Shown: one piece after another, positions 1 to 8,637 of the stretch
Position numbering within the stretch: position 1 is the stretch's first letter
Layout of the letters: each line of letters begins with the position of its first letter
Origin: an uncultured Collinsella sp.
GTDB taxonomy: Bacteria > Actinomycetota > Coriobacteriia > Coriobacteriales > Coriobacteriaceae
DNA length: 36,772 nt
Assembly (NCBI GenBank): GCA_900539735.1
Contig: UQDE01000022.1
Location: forward strand, 1-36,772
Direction: 5' to 3'
The notes under the pieces: generated by a model
What the model was told of the DNA's origin: nothing
Databases searched by the model: none
The model's input: the letters and a program-made list of their open reading frames with translations, nothing else
Position numbers and translations under genes: made by a program

Positions 1-1
1 T

Positions 2-25
2 AACTACCCTGCAGGCCGGGTAGTT
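2..25. repeat. Short inverted repeat at window edge
   Basis: AACTACCC and GGGTAGTT form a perfect 8-bp stem around an 8-base loop, followed on the plus strand by six A residues. It could belong to a terminator of a gene outside the window, but the T-run lies on the 5' side when read on the minus strand, so its role is unclear. Confidence 0.35.
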
Positions 26-69
26 AAAAAAGCCCCGTCCCAAATTTGCTACCCTTAGCGCAAAGAATT

Positions 70-99
70 AGCCCCGCGATCGATGCTGATCGCGGGGCT
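70..99 (-). terminator. Probable terminator of the FmdB-like gene
   Basis: An 11-bp perfect stem (GCCCCGCGATC with GATCGCGGGGC, six-base loop) sits ten bases beyond the FmdB-like stop codon in its direction of transcription. The tail TAATTCTTTG is only moderately T-rich, so termination is likely but not certain. Confidence 0.6.
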
Positions 100-108
100 G
101 TTTGGTTC

Positions 109-345
109 CTAGTGGTTATGCGGGCAGTTGGCGCAGCAGCCGCTTGTGGCGCTGGTGCTGGAGCCGCCGCTTCGCTGGTCGGTGTTGTAGAAACCGCTGC
201 CCTCAAATTTAATGCCGCTGGCTGAGAACGTCTTGGCCGCCGGGGCACCGCAGCTGGGGCACACGACCTCGGGAGTCTCGGACATGGGATGCTCAACCTC
301 AAATACGTTGCCGCAGCTCGAGCACTTGTAATCGTAGCGCGCCAT
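109..345 (-). CDS. FmdB-family zinc ribbon protein
   Basis: This 78-residue protein starts MARYDYKCSSCG and has two cysteine pairs, CSSC near residues 8-11 and CPSC near 30-33, as in the FmdB/CxxC_CXXC_SSSS zinc ribbon family (putative regulatory proteins first noted beside formamidase genes). The C-terminus adds a glycine/serine linker and a second Cys/His-rich patch (GCCANCPHNH) that could hold another metal or be a simple tail. A good Shine-Dalgarno (AGGAAG) precedes the ATG. The stop is TAG, followed by a hairpin. The gene lies downstream of the GH13-GH77 fusion but is separated from it by a hairpin. The molecular role of the family is not established; assignment to the family is confident, function is not. 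Confidence 0.88.
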   Translation of the reverse strand: MARYDYKCSSCGNVFEVEHPMSETPEVVCPSCGAPAAKTFSASGIKFEGSGFYNTDQRSGGSSTSATSGCCANCPHNH

Positions 346-367
346 AATACTTCCTTTTCAGCACAAA

Positions 368-389
368 GCGGGCAGAGTAATCTGCCCGC
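368..389 (-). terminator. Hairpin between the GH13-GH77 fusion and FmdB-like gene
   Basis: GCGGGCAGA and TCTGCCCGC form a perfect 9-bp stem with a four-base loop in the 88-base gap. Read on the minus strand it is followed by TTTGTGC, so it may terminate or attenuate transcription coming from the fusion gene. Confidence 0.5.
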
Positions 390-433
390 AAAAATTCAAA
401 CGTTTGTAACTGTACCCTATATCGGGGGTTTTA

Positions 434-3400
434 TCACGCTTCGCCCCAGAATCTATGGTTGTTGCGCAGGAGCTGTGCGGTTTTGTTCTCGGCGGCTGCA
501 ATGTCCGCCTCGTCAGCCTGCCAGGTCCAGTTGCCCGTGGCCACGCCCGGAACATTCATGCGCGCGTCGTCGCCAAGCCCCAGGACATCCTGCAGCGGCA
601 TCATCACCAGGGGAGCGTCGCTTGCCAGCGCGTCGCTCATCAACTTTGCCGCCACCTCAACACCGCTCGGTTCATCGCCGCCCGCAAAGGAACGCGTGCA
701 CCAACCGGCCAGCGTCGACGTATCGTGCGTCGAGGTGTACAGAATCTTGCCGGGCGTGGGGTGCACACCGCAACGAACGTCGTAGTCGCTAAACTCCAGC
801 ACGTCCATGCCGGGGAAACCGCAGGTCGAAGCCATGGCGCGAACACCGGGCGTCAGGTAGCCCAGGTCCTCGGCGATAAAGTTGAGCGGCCCCAGCTCGT
901 CATAGGCGGTCTGGAACAGGTCCTTGCCCGGGCCCGCCAGCCAGCGGCCCTCGGCGCAAGCCTTGCCCGCGGGGATACTAAAGTAGCCGTGGAAGCCCAG
1001 GAAGTGATCCAGGCGCACGCGGTCGTAGAGCGAGAACGCACGACGCAGGCGATCCATCCACCAGCTATAGCCGTTCTGCTTCATGTGGTCCCAGCGGAAC
1101 GTCGGGTTGCCCCACACCTGGCCCTCGGGTGCAAAGTTGTCGGGCGGCGCACCGGAAAGCTCAATCGCCTTGCCGGTATCGGACAGCCAGAAGTTCTCGG
1201 GCTCGCTCCACGCATCCGCCGAATCGTCGGACACGTACATAGGAATATCGCCGATAACCTCGATGCCCTTCTTGTGCGCATAGTTCATGAGCTCGCACCA
1301 AGCCAGGTCAAAGCGGTACTGCATGTACGCCTGAAGCTCGGCCTCGTTGTGGAAGCGCTTGTCGTCGATCAGATGCTCGTTGTAGCGCGCGACATCTGCC
1401 GGCCAATCATGGCGCGACTCGCCCTCAAAGTACTTCTTAACGGCCATGTAGACGCAGTATTTCTCGAGCCAATCGGCATTGCGATGTTTAAAGGCGGTGT
1501 ACAGCGGATCGGCATCCTCGCCTCCGCGGGCCTTCCAGGTCTCAAAGTCGGCTGCCAGCTCCTCGTGGCTCTCGGGAAGGAGGTCGATATTGCCTGCAAA
1601 GGCCGAAGGACCGGCGTAAGGGGAGCGGAAGAAGTCCGTGGGGTTGACGGGGAGAACCTGCCAGTAGCGCATGCCCATGGCGGCCAGATGGTCGATAAAG
1701 CGACGCGTGGGCGCGCCGATCGTACCGGGCTTGCCGTCGTCGGTCGGCACTGATGTGATATGGCATACAACACCCGCACCGTGATCGAGCGGCTCCTGCA
1801 GGCGCTGCTCGGCGTGGTGATAGATGATCGACGACCCCAGCGGGTACAGGTCTAGCGTGACCGTACCGTTGTGGATCTCGCACTCGTGACCGCTAATCAC
1901 ATCGCTCGCACATTCGCCGAGCGCCGGAATGGTCACGCGATGAGAATTGCGCAGGCTGCGGTTGATGATGACGGTCGCGGACTCGCCATCCTTGCCCATG
2001 CGGTTGTATGCTAGCACCTCATCATTGAGCGCGAAGGCCTTGATTTCACCGTCGATCATAAATGGCAGCGCGCGGCGCACGGCCGAGGCATTCTTGACGA
2101 TCGCGAACGTATCGAAGTCGTGCAGGTCTTCCTTGGTTGGCATGGTGCGGCGATTGCCCGGATCGGTGAGTCCCTCCAAGCCGTACTCGTCACCGTAATA
2201 GAGTGAGGGAACGCCCGGGAACGTCATCTGCATGAGCGTCGCGAGCCAAAAACGACTCTTGGCCAGGCCCATGGAGTTCTCGTCCAGGCGCCACTTGCTG
2301 CGCTCGCTCTCGGGCAGCTGCGACTCGTCGGGGCCGCCGCCGAGCACCGAGATGATGCGCGGACGGTCGTGACTCGAGAGCAGATTGAGCGCGCAGGACA
2401 GGGCTTCGCGTGGATAGTTCTCGCGCAGGGTCTCGATATCCTCGGCCGCCTGGTAGGCATTCTTGTAGCCCATCAAAAAGCCGATGACCATGTCGCGGAA
2501 GGGGTAGTCCATGGCAGAATCGAGCTCGGAGCCCTGCAGGTAACGGCGCAGATGACCATAGCTGACCTTGTTGGAGGCGTCCTCCCAGACCTCGCCGAGC
2601 AGCAGCGCGTCGGGCTTTTCGGCAAGTACTGCCTTCTTAATCTCGGCCAGGAAGTCGTCAGAAAGCTCGTCAGCGACGTCCAGGCGCCAGCCGTGAGCAC
2701 CGGCACGCAGCCATTTGCGAATCACGCCATCCTTGCCCAGGAGCCTCTCGTGCACCAGCTCGGAGTTCTCGTTGATGGCGGGCATATTGCCCACGCCCCA
2801 CCAGCAGTCGTACGAACCGTCCTCGTGGAAAGTAAACGCATCGCGCCACGGCGAATCCTCACTCTGCCATGCACCTACGCCGGGGTAGTTGCCATAGCGA
2901 TTGAAGTAGATGGAGTCGTCGCCCGTGTGGTTGAAGACGCCGTCCAGAATAATGGAAATGCCCAGCTTCTCGGCTGCCTGGCACAGCTCGGTAAAGTCCT
3001 GCTCGGTGCCCAGGATCGGGTCGATCTTAGTGTAGTCGGCCGTGTCGTAGCGATGGTTGCTCGCGGCTTCGAAGATGGGGTTGAGGTAGATGGCCGTAAA
3101 GCCCAGCTCGGCGATGCGAGGCAGGTCTTCTTGGATGCCCTTGAGCGAGCCGCCGTAGAAGTCCCAGGCCTTAATGGAGCCGTCTTCGGCGCGCTCGTAG
3201 ACGGGCGGCTCGTTCCAATCCTCTACCATGCGACGCTGAATGCCCTTGCGCGGCTTTTCGAGCTCGGCCATTGTGCGCTCGCGCCAGTTCTCGTCACGTG
3301 CATAGCGGTCGGGGAAGATCTGGTAAACCATGCCGCGCTCGTACCACTCGGGACGAACTTCGCGGTGTTTGTAGACGGTAATCTGGAAAGACGGCACCTC

Positions 3401-3730
3401 GGCGTAGTCGTAGGTTACGCCCTCGCCGCCGGTGCGGCCTTGCGGTGCGCCCAAGCGGACCTCGGGCTGGCCCTCGATATTGCATATAAAGCTGTACCAG
3501 ATTAGACAGGGTTCGGCGCATTCCAGCTCGGCGGTAAAGATGCCATCGCCCTCGTGCGTCATGGGATACAGAGATTCCCCGATCTCGTCGACCCAGGTGC
3601 GCAGCGTAAGCGTTGCCTGGTTGGGATCGGCATCCTCCAAAATCACCGAGAGTGCAACGGTAGTTCCTGTGGTCACAGCGCCAAACGGAGTGCGAAACTG
3701 CGGCAGACGGCTGTTGTGTATCAATCTCAT
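434..3730 (-). CDS. malQ: GH13 alpha-amylase-type hydrolase fused to GH77 4-alpha-glucanotransferase
   Basis: A 1098-residue fusion. An N-terminal beta-sandwich-like region is followed by a GH13 domain with all four conserved regions visible: GVFNHTG (about residue 265), GWRLDVADE (about 347, nucleophile Asp), LLGEVWED (about 377, acid/base Glu) and LSSHDRPR (about 449). From about residue 640 a complete GH77 domain begins, with GDIPMYV, DRVRLDHFLGF (nucleophile Asp), IAEDLG and TSTHDTSTLAGW. GH13 neopullulanase-type enzymes hydrolyse alpha-glucans; GH77 (MalQ) disproportionates maltooligosaccharides. One chain could therefore trim and re-shuffle linear glucans released from glycogen or diet. 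No signal peptide is evident, so it is probably cytoplasmic. It stands alone behind glgA, with its own upstream region holding a TGGTAAAAC-type motif. ATG start; the ribosome site is weak. Confidence 0.9.
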   Translation of the reverse strand: MRLIHNSRLPQFRTPFGAVTTGTTVALSVILEDADPNQATLTLRTWVDEIGESLYPMTHEGDGIFTAELECAEPCLIWYSFICNIEGQPEVRLGAPQGRTGGEGVTYDYAEVPSFQITVYKHREVRPEWYERGMVYQIFPDRYARDENWRERTMAELEKPRKGIQRRMVEDWNEPPVYERAEDGSIKAWDFYGGSLKGIQEDLPRIAELGFTAIYLNPIFEAASNHRYDTADYTKIDPILGTEQDFTELCQAAEKLGISIILDGVFNHTGDDSIYFNRYGNYPGVGAWQSEDSPWRDAFTFHEDGSYDCWWGVGNMPAINENSELVHERLLGKDGVIRKWLRAGAHGWRLDVADELSDDFLAEIKKAVLAEKPDALLLGEVWEDASNKVSYGHLRRYLQGSELDSAMDYPFRDMVIGFLMGYKNAYQAAEDIETLRENYPREALSCALNLLSSHDRPRIISVLGGGPDESQLPESERSKWRLDENSMGLAKSRFWLATLMQMTFPGVPSLYYGDEYGLEGLTDPGNRRTMPTKEDLHDFDTFAIVKNASAVRRALPFMIDGEIKAFALNDEVLAYNRMGKDGESATVIINRSLRNSHRVTIPALGECASDVISGHECEIHNGTVTLDLYPLGSSIIYHHAEQRLQEPLDHGAGVVCHITSVPTDDGKPGTIGAPTRRFIDHLAAMGMRYWQVLPVNPTDFFRSPYAGPSAFAGNIDLLPESHEELAADFETWKARGGEDADPLYTAFKHRNADWLEKYCVYMAVKKYFEGESRHDWPADVARYNEHLIDDKRFHNEAELQAYMQYRFDLAWCELMNYAHKKGIEVIGDIPMYVSDDSADAWSEPENFWLSDTGKAIELSGAPPDNFAPEGQVWGNPTFRWDHMKQNGYSWWMDRLRRAFSLYDRVRLDHFLGFHGYFSIPAGKACAEGRWLAGPGKDLFQTAYDELGPLNFIAEDLGYLTPGVRAMASTCGFPGMDVLEFSDYDVRCGVHPTPGKILYTSTHDTSTLAGWCTRSFAGGDEPSGVEVAAKLMSDALASDAPLVMMPLQDVLGLGDDARMNVPGVATGNWTWQADEADIAAAENKTAQLLRNNHRFWGEA

Positions 3731-3791
3731 AGTACGGTCCAGTTCAATAGAATCACGGCCTGCGGGCCATGGGCTTTACGCACAGGATATA

Positions 3792-3824
3792 AGTATATCT
3801 GTTGTACACAGGGTGTATAAACAA
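3792..3824 (-). promoter_or_regulatory. Possible promoter/dyad upstream of the GH13-GH77 fusion
   Basis: On the minus strand TATACT (complement of 3792-3797) resembles a -10 box, with TTGTTT (complement of 3819-3824) upstream at a long 21-base spacing. Between them is an imperfect dyad of TGTTTATACAC and GTGTACAACA. The region is AT-rich amid GC-rich genes, so a promoter is likely nearby, but the exact boxes are uncertain. Confidence 0.3.
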
Positions 3825-3854
3825 CATCCGTTTATCATCGGCGAACGGTTGTCC

Positions 3855-3872
3855 TAGAAAATCGTTTTACCA
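3855..3872. promoter_or_regulatory. LacI-type operator-like site (TGGTAAAACG class)
   Basis: TAGAAAATCGTTTTACCA is an imperfect palindrome with a central CG. Its reverse complement begins TGGTAAAACG, the same as the site at 13737-13755 upstream of glgB. Central-CG palindromes of this type are typical of LacI-family regulators. It lies about 125 bases upstream of the fusion gene start, so it could control that gene. Confidence 0.45.
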
Positions 3873-3885
3873 ACTATCTACAGAG

Positions 3886-3912
3886 AAGGGGCGCCCGGTT
3901 GGAGCGCCCCTT
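3886..3912. terminator. Terminator-like hairpin after glgA
   Basis: AAGGGGCGC and GCGCCCCTT form a 9-bp stem with a nine-base loop 38 bases beyond the glgA stop. The plus-strand tail is TGTTTAGGGTTTTG and the minus-strand tail CTCTGTAG, so the T-run is poor in the direction of glgA. It separates glgA from the fusion gene. Confidence 0.5.
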
Positions 3913-3949
3913 GTTTAGGGTTTTGATTAGGTTTTAGATCGTCTGTGGG

Positions 3950-6226
3950 CTAGCGGCGCTTGCGGGTGGCCGTTGCCTTGCGGACGGAGGTCTTCTTTGT
4001 CGGGGCCTTTTCCTCGGCCGGAGCGGCGGGGGAGACCGGGGTTTCCTTGGCGGGTTCGGCCTTTGCCGTGGCCTTCGGAGCGGTCTTGACCTCAGCGGCC
4101 TTCGGTGCCGGCTCGGCCTTTACTGCGGGCTTGTCCTCGGCTTTAGCCTCTGCCTTGGGGGCGGCTGTCTTGGTCGTGGTCTTTTTGGCCGTCGTCGTAG
4201 AGCGCTTGCGCGTGGTGGTCTTGGCGGCCGGCTTTGCCTCGACGGGTGTCTCCTCGACTTTGGCGGCCGGCTTTGCGGCTGCCTTGGTCGTGGTGGCCTT
4301 CGTGGTCGTCGACTTCGTTGCCGTGGACTTCTTGGCTGCCGTTGCTTTTTTGGTGGTCGCGGTCGTCTTCTTGGCAGTGGTCTTGGCCGGTGCCTTGACG
4401 GCGGGCTTGGCCTCGACGGCGGCTTCAGCCTTTACCTCGGGAGCGGCCTCGGCCTCGGCGGCCTTCTTTGCAGCGGCGGTCGTGCGCTTGCGCGTCGTCG
4501 TTGTCTTGGTAGCGGTGGTCTTGGTTGTCGTCGCCTTGGTCGTAGTGGCCTTCTTAGCCGTCGTCTTACGAGTCGTGGTCTTCTTGGCGGCAGACTTTGC
4601 AGCCGGCTTAGCCTCAGTCTCGAGAGCTGCCTCAATCTTCACCTTAGATTCAGCTTTAACCGGCTTCTCCTCAGCCTTGGGTTCCTCAACAACCGGCTCG
4701 GCCTTGGGCTCAGGCTCGGCCACAACCACAGGCTCGTCGACAACCGTCGCCGGCCTCTCGATCTCCGGATGCATAAAGAAGTACAGGTCCAGATACTTGT
4801 CGGCCGAGCGCGTCCAGCTAAAGTCCTGGCTCATGGCCTGCGTGACCAGCTGGTTCCAGGCGTCACGGTTATCCCAGAACAGGCGCGCCGCGCGGAACAC
4901 CGCGTCGCCCATCTCGTCGCCGTTAAAGTTGCTAAACGAGAAGCCCGTGCCCTCGCCGGTAAACTCGTTGTACGGGATCACGGTGTCCTTCAGGCCACCG
5001 GTCTCGCGCACGATGGGTAGCGTGCCGTAGCGCATGGCGATGATCTGCGACAGGCCGCAGGGCTCAAACTTCGAAGGCATTAGGAACATGTCGGCGGCAG
5101 CATACATGCGCTGTGACAGCGCCGGATCGAACTCGATGCGTGCGGCCATGGTGCCGGGGTACTTGTCCTGGAAGTAGCGCAGGCCGTCCTCGTAGTCGCG
5201 GTCGCCGGTGCCCAGCACCGCCACCTGCACGCCGCCGGACAGGATGCGGTCGAGCGCGTACATGACCAGATCCATGCCCTTCTGGCGCGTCAGGCGCGTG
5301 ACCATCACCATGAGCGGACGGTCGTCGCGAACCTCGAGGCCCAGTTCCTCCTGCAGCTTGGCCTTGCACACGGCCTTGCCGGAACGGTCCTCCACGGTGT
5401 AGTTGGCGGCAATTCGCTTGTCTGTTGCCGGGTCAAAGCCCGCAACGTCAATGCCGTTCAAAATGCCCTGCAGCGCGTAGGAACGCTCGCGCAGTACGCC
5501 GTCCAGGCCCTCGCCAAACTCGGGCGTCTGGATCTCGTTGGCATAGGTGGGGCTCACCGTGGTGATGGCGTCGGCATAGCGCAGGGCGCCCAGCATGTAG
5601 TTGATGCTGCAGGCGTCGCAACGCAGCTGCGAGGCAGCCGCCGGAATATGCGCCACACCAAGGATGTCCTCCATCACGGTGTCGCTAAACTGACCCTGGA
5701 ACGCCACGTTGTGGATCGAGAACACGGTCTTGACGCGGTCGTACAGCGGCAGGCCCTGGTAGAACTCGCGCAAAAACACGGGCGCCAGTGCCGTCTGCCA
5801 GTCGTTGCAGTGCAGGATGTCGCACTCAAAGCCGGCCGGCAGGTGCTGCAGGCTCTCGGTGATGGCCTTGGAGAAGAACGCAAAACGCTCGCCGTCGTCA
5901 AAGAAGCCGTACGGATAGTCGCGCGCAAAGTAGCGCTCGTTGTCGATGAACATATAGGTGACGCCGTCGTGCTCGAGCTTCTCGAGCCCGCAGTATTCAT
6001 TGCGCCAGCCCAGGCTCACATAAAAGTCGGAGAAGTGCTCCATCTGGGACTTGTACTCGTCCTTGATGGTGGCGTACTTGGGCACCATCACGATGACCTC
6101 GGCGCCCGCGCGCACGAGCGCCGCAGGCAGCGAGCCCGCCACGTCGCCCAGGCCACCGGTCTTCACAAACGGTGCGCACTCGGCCGAGGCAAACACGATC
6201 TGCATCTTTTTGCTGGAATCAGCCAT
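3950..6226 (-). CDS. glgA: Glycogen synthase GlgA with long basic repeat tail
   Basis: Transfers glucose from ADP-glucose to the growing alpha-1,4-glucan (GT5). The catalytic part (about residues 8-490) opens with IVFASAECAPFVKTGGLGDV, which holds the KTGGL nucleotide-sugar site, and contains HNVAFQGQF, VTRLTRQKGMDLV and the C-terminal GT-B signature PSKFEPCGLSQIIAMRYGT. After about residue 490, where normal GlgA ends, an acidic Pro/Glu/Val linker leads into some 220 residues dominated by Lys, Ala and Thr (KKTTTRK, TKATTTK and similar repeats), ending TATRKRR. The tail resembles histone H1 or HupB-type tails and is far beyond the usual length. The start is set at the second ATG (MADSSKK), because GGGAG lies five bases upstream of it; an in-frame ATG four codons earlier has no ribosome site. 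It follows glgD across a hairpin-containing 90-base gap. Confidence 0.93.
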   Translation of the reverse strand: MADSSKKMQIVFASAECAPFVKTGGLGDVAGSLPAALVRAGAEVIVMVPKYATIKDEYKSQMEHFSDFYVSLGWRNEYCGLEKLEHDGVTYMFIDNERYFARDYPYGFFDDGERFAFFSKAITESLQHLPAGFECDILHCNDWQTALAPVFLREFYQGLPLYDRVKTVFSIHNVAFQGQFSDTVMEDILGVAHIPAAASQLRCDACSINYMLGALRYADAITTVSPTYANEIQTPEFGEGLDGVLRERSYALQGILNGIDVAGFDPATDKRIAANYTVEDRSGKAVCKAKLQEELGLEVRDDRPLMVMVTRLTRQKGMDLVMYALDRILSGGVQVAVLGTGDRDYEDGLRYFQDKYPGTMAARIEFDPALSQRMYAAADMFLMPSKFEPCGLSQIIAMRYGTLPIVRETGGLKDTVIPYNEFTGEGTGFSFSNFNGDEMGDAVFRAARLFWDNRDAWNQLVTQAMSQDFSWTRSADKYLDLYFFMHPEIERPATVVDEPVVVAEPEPKAEPVVEEPKAEEKPVKAESKVKIEAALETEAKPAAKSAAKKTTTRKTTAKKATTTKATTTKTTATKTTTTRKRTTAAAKKAAEAEAAPEVKAEAAVEAKPAVKAPAKTTAKKTTATTKKATAAKKSTATKSTTTKATTTKAAAKPAAKVEETPVEAKPAAKTTTRKRSTTTAKKTTTKTAAPKAEAKAEDKPAVKAEPAPKAAEVKTAPKATAKAEPAKETPVSPAAPAEEKAPTKKTSVRKATATRKRR

Positions 6227-6249
6227 ATTGTCTCCCATGTTGCAATTCG

Positions 6250-6285
6250 AGAATAGCCGCCTGGCGCTAACCGGGCGGCTATTCT
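6250..6285 (-). promoter_or_regulatory. Intercistronic hairpin between glgD and glgA
   Basis: AGAATAGCCGCC and GGCGGCTATTCT form a perfect 12-bp stem over a 12-base loop. There is no proper T-run on the minus strand, so it may be an attenuator or an mRNA processing/stability element setting glgA level relative to glgC/glgD. Confidence 0.5.
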
Positions 6286-6316
6286 ACATGTTACGAGCGA
6301 TGTTGCGGTACCAACG

Positions 6317-7444
6317 TTAACGTACGATGGTGGTATCGGAAGTTAACGGAGCCTTGCCCAGCACCAGGATGTTCTCGGGCGTGCCGCGAAGCTCGGTGTT
6401 GGTGGGAACCACGTTGTTCTTGTCCAGGATGGCATTTTCAACGCGGGCGCCGCTCTTGATGATGCAGCTCTGGTTGATGATCGAGTTGGTCACCGAGGCG
6501 CCTTCCTCGACCACAACGCCGCGCGACAGGATCGAGTTGCGCACGGTGCCCTTGATGATGCAGCCGGCCGAAATGATCGAGTTGCATGCGTGGCTGCCGG
6601 TCGCATAGCTCGAAGGCGGAACGTCGTGGGCCTTGGTCAGGATCGGGCGCTCGGGGTCGAAGAGCTGGTCGGCCACGGTTTGGTCGAGCAGGTCCATGCT
6701 GCGGCGATACAGCGACTTCTCGCTGAACACGCCCACGACCTCGCCCTTGTACTCGTAGCTGCAAACGTCGATGTTGCCAAAGTCGCCCTGGAGTGCCTCG
6801 AGCAGGTCCAGATAATCGGCGGCCTGGTAGTGGTCGATAATCTCGAGCAGCGTCTCGCGGTTGACGATGCAGCAGTCCATGGAGGCGTTGTCGCCGTACA
6901 CGACGCCGGCGCTCACGCCCGTCAGGCGGCCGTTCTCGTTAATTTCGAGTTTGGTCTCGTCATCGACGTTGCGCGTGGCCTTGCAGTACACCACGGTCAT
7001 CTGGGCGCCGGAGTTCTCGTGCGCGTCGATGATGGTGTTGAGGTCCATGTTAAAGATGATGTTGGTGCCCATCATCACGACATAGGGCTTGTCCGAGCGC
7101 TGGAACAGCGTCTTGTTGGAGATGATGTCGCGCAGCAAGAAGCGCATGCCGCCCTTGGTGGTGCCATACGCGTTGCCGGGCACCATGAACAGGCCGCCCT
7201 TCTTGCGGTCCAGGCCCCAGTCCTTGCCCGAGCCCACGTGGTCGATCAGCGAGCGGTAGTTGCCCGGCATGACGACGCCGACGGTCTTAATGCCGGCGTT
7301 CATCATGTTGGACAGCGGGAAATCGATCAGGCGGTAGCGGCCCAAAAACGGAACGGACGCGATGGGGCGGTCCTTGAGCAGCACGCTGCCGTAGGTCGAA
7401 GAGTAGTTAGCGGTGATATAACCGATGGCCTTGCGATTGATCAT
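6317..7444 (-). CDS. glgD: GlgD, regulatory-type ADP-glucose pyrophosphorylase subunit
   Basis: A 375-residue nucleotidyltransferase-like protein with a left-handed beta-helix C-terminus (INQSCIIKSGARVENAILDK). The N-terminus (MINRKAIGYITANYSST) lacks the glycine-rich GGxGxRL loop of catalytic GlgC, as is characteristic of GlgD. In Firmicutes GlgD pairs with GlgC to form a more active heteromer that makes ADP-glucose from ATP and glucose-1-phosphate. The start is placed at MINRKAIG: this ATG lies four bases after the glgC stop with a G-rich ribosome site inside the glgC end, whereas the longer reading would overlap glgC by 35 bases. Translational coupling to glgC is likely. Confidence 0.92.
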   Translation of the reverse strand: MINRKAIGYITANYSSTYGSVLLKDRPIASVPFLGRYRLIDFPLSNMMNAGIKTVGVVMPGNYRSLIDHVGSGKDWGLDRKKGGLFMVPGNAYGTTKGGMRFLLRDIISNKTLFQRSDKPYVVMMGTNIIFNMDLNTIIDAHENSGAQMTVVYCKATRNVDDETKLEINENGRLTGVSAGVVYGDNASMDCCIVNRETLLEIIDHYQAADYLDLLEALQGDFGNIDVCSYEYKGEVVGVFSEKSLYRRSMDLLDQTVADQLFDPERPILTKAHDVPPSSYATGSHACNSIISAGCIIKGTVRNSILSRGVVVEEGASVTNSIINQSCIIKSGARVENAILDKNNVVPTNTELRGTPENILVLGKAPLTSDTTIVR

Positions 7445-7448
7445 CGGA

Positions 7449-8597
7449 TCATTCCCCCTTCCCGATAACGACGTCATTTCCAACGACGGCCGTATCCTTG
7501 GTGGTATCGACAGAGCCGAGCTTCACGCCCTCTTCGACCGTGGAGTTCTCGCCCAAAATAGCGCGGCAGATGTGCGCGCCGCTCTTAACGTGCGCGCCTG
7601 GCAGCAGCACGGAATCCTCGACCACGGCACGCTCCTCGATGATGACATCGGTCGAAAGAATCGAGTGGCGAGCAGTGCCGTAGATCTTGCAGCCGTTGGA
7701 GACCAGGCAGTCGTCCAGGCGGCCGTCCGGGCCAATGTAGTGCGGCGGTCGCGTGGTGATGTTGGACATGATGGGGAAGTGCTTGTCGAACAGATCGAAC
7801 TCGGGGTTGTTGCCCAGCAGGTCCATCGAGGTCTCGTGGAAGCTGGCGATGGTGCCGACGTCCTTCCAAAAGCCGTGGAACTCGTAGCTGTACAAGCGCT
7901 TGCCCTCGCCGAGCAGCTTGGGGATGATGTCCTTGCCAAAATCGTGACTCGAGCGCTGGTCCAGAGCGTCCTCCTCGAGCGCCTCGATCAGCACGTCGGC
8001 CGAGAAGATGTAGATGCCCATGGATGCGAGGTTCGAATCGGGCTTATCGGGCTTCTCGGTGAACTTGGTGATGCGACCGTCCTCGGGGTCGGTCGTCAGG
8101 ATGCCAAAGCGGCTGGCCTCCTCCCACGGCACGGGCATAACGCTCACCGTGAGGTCGGCGTTGTTCTCAATGTGCGTCTTGAGCATCTTGCGGTAGTCCA
8201 TGCGATACAGGTGATCGCCCGAAAGAATCAGGACGTACTTGGGGTCGTTGGCCTTGATGTAATCGAGGTTCTGCGTAATGGCGTCGGCCGTGCCCGCGTA
8301 CCAGGCGCCACCGGTCTGCGTCTCGTACGGCGGCAGGATCGAGACGCCGCCGTCGCGGCTGTCCAGATCCCAGGCCTCGCCGGAGCCCACATAGGCATGC
8401 AGCAGGTAGGGGCGATACTGCGTCAGAACGCCCACCGTGTCGATGCCCGAGTTGGAGCAGTTGGAGAGTGAGAAGTCGATAATGCGGAACTTGCCACCAA
8501 AGCTAACCGCCGGCTTAGCGATCTTTTGGGTGAGTGCCCCCAATCGGCTGCCCTGTCCTCCTGCGAGGAGCATCGCGATGCATTCTTTCTTACTCAT
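7449..8597 (-). CDS. glgC: Glucose-1-phosphate adenylyltransferase GlgC
   Basis: A 382-residue catalytic subunit of ADP-glucose pyrophosphorylase, which commits glucose-1-phosphate to glycogen. Visible signatures are LLAGGQGSRLGALT (nucleotide loop, residues 10-23), KPAVSFGGKFRIIDF, the ATP-site stretch GTADAITQN, SGDHLYRMDY (metal-binding Asp), FTEKPDKP and the C-terminal hexapeptide-repeat beta helix. Length is normal for the family. A Shine-Dalgarno (GAAGGAGAAAT) precedes the ATG. It lies between glgP and glgD, upstream of glgA, giving a complete synthesis operon. Confidence 0.95.
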   Translation of the reverse strand: MSKKECIAMLLAGGQGSRLGALTQKIAKPAVSFGGKFRIIDFSLSNCSNSGIDTVGVLTQYRPYLLHAYVGSGEAWDLDSRDGGVSILPPYETQTGGAWYAGTADAITQNLDYIKANDPKYVLILSGDHLYRMDYRKMLKTHIENNADLTVSVMPVPWEEASRFGILTTDPEDGRITKFTEKPDKPDSNLASMGIYIFSADVLIEALEEDALDQRSSHDFGKDIIPKLLGEGKRLYSYEFHGFWKDVGTIASFHETSMDLLGNNPEFDLFDKHFPIMSNITTRPPHYIGPDGRLDDCLVSNGCKIYGTARHSILSTDVIIEERAVVEDSVLLPGAHVKSGAHICRAILGENSTVEEGVKLGSVDTTKDTAVVGNDVVIGKGE

Positions 8598-8637
8598 CGA
8601 TTTCTCCTTCTGTCATCGATGTTCTTAAACCCATTAG

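Noticed and set aside
24..302. 92-codon minus-strand frame overlapping the FmdB-like gene
   Set aside because: Out-of-frame shadow rich in Ala/Pro/Arg; the FmdB frame has the zinc-ribbon cysteines and a good ribosome site.
3960..5030. 356-codon plus-strand frame opposite the GlgA tail
   Set aside because: The hydrophobic Val/Ala/Phe repeats are the complement of Lys/Ala/Thr codons in the basic tail, not a membrane protein.
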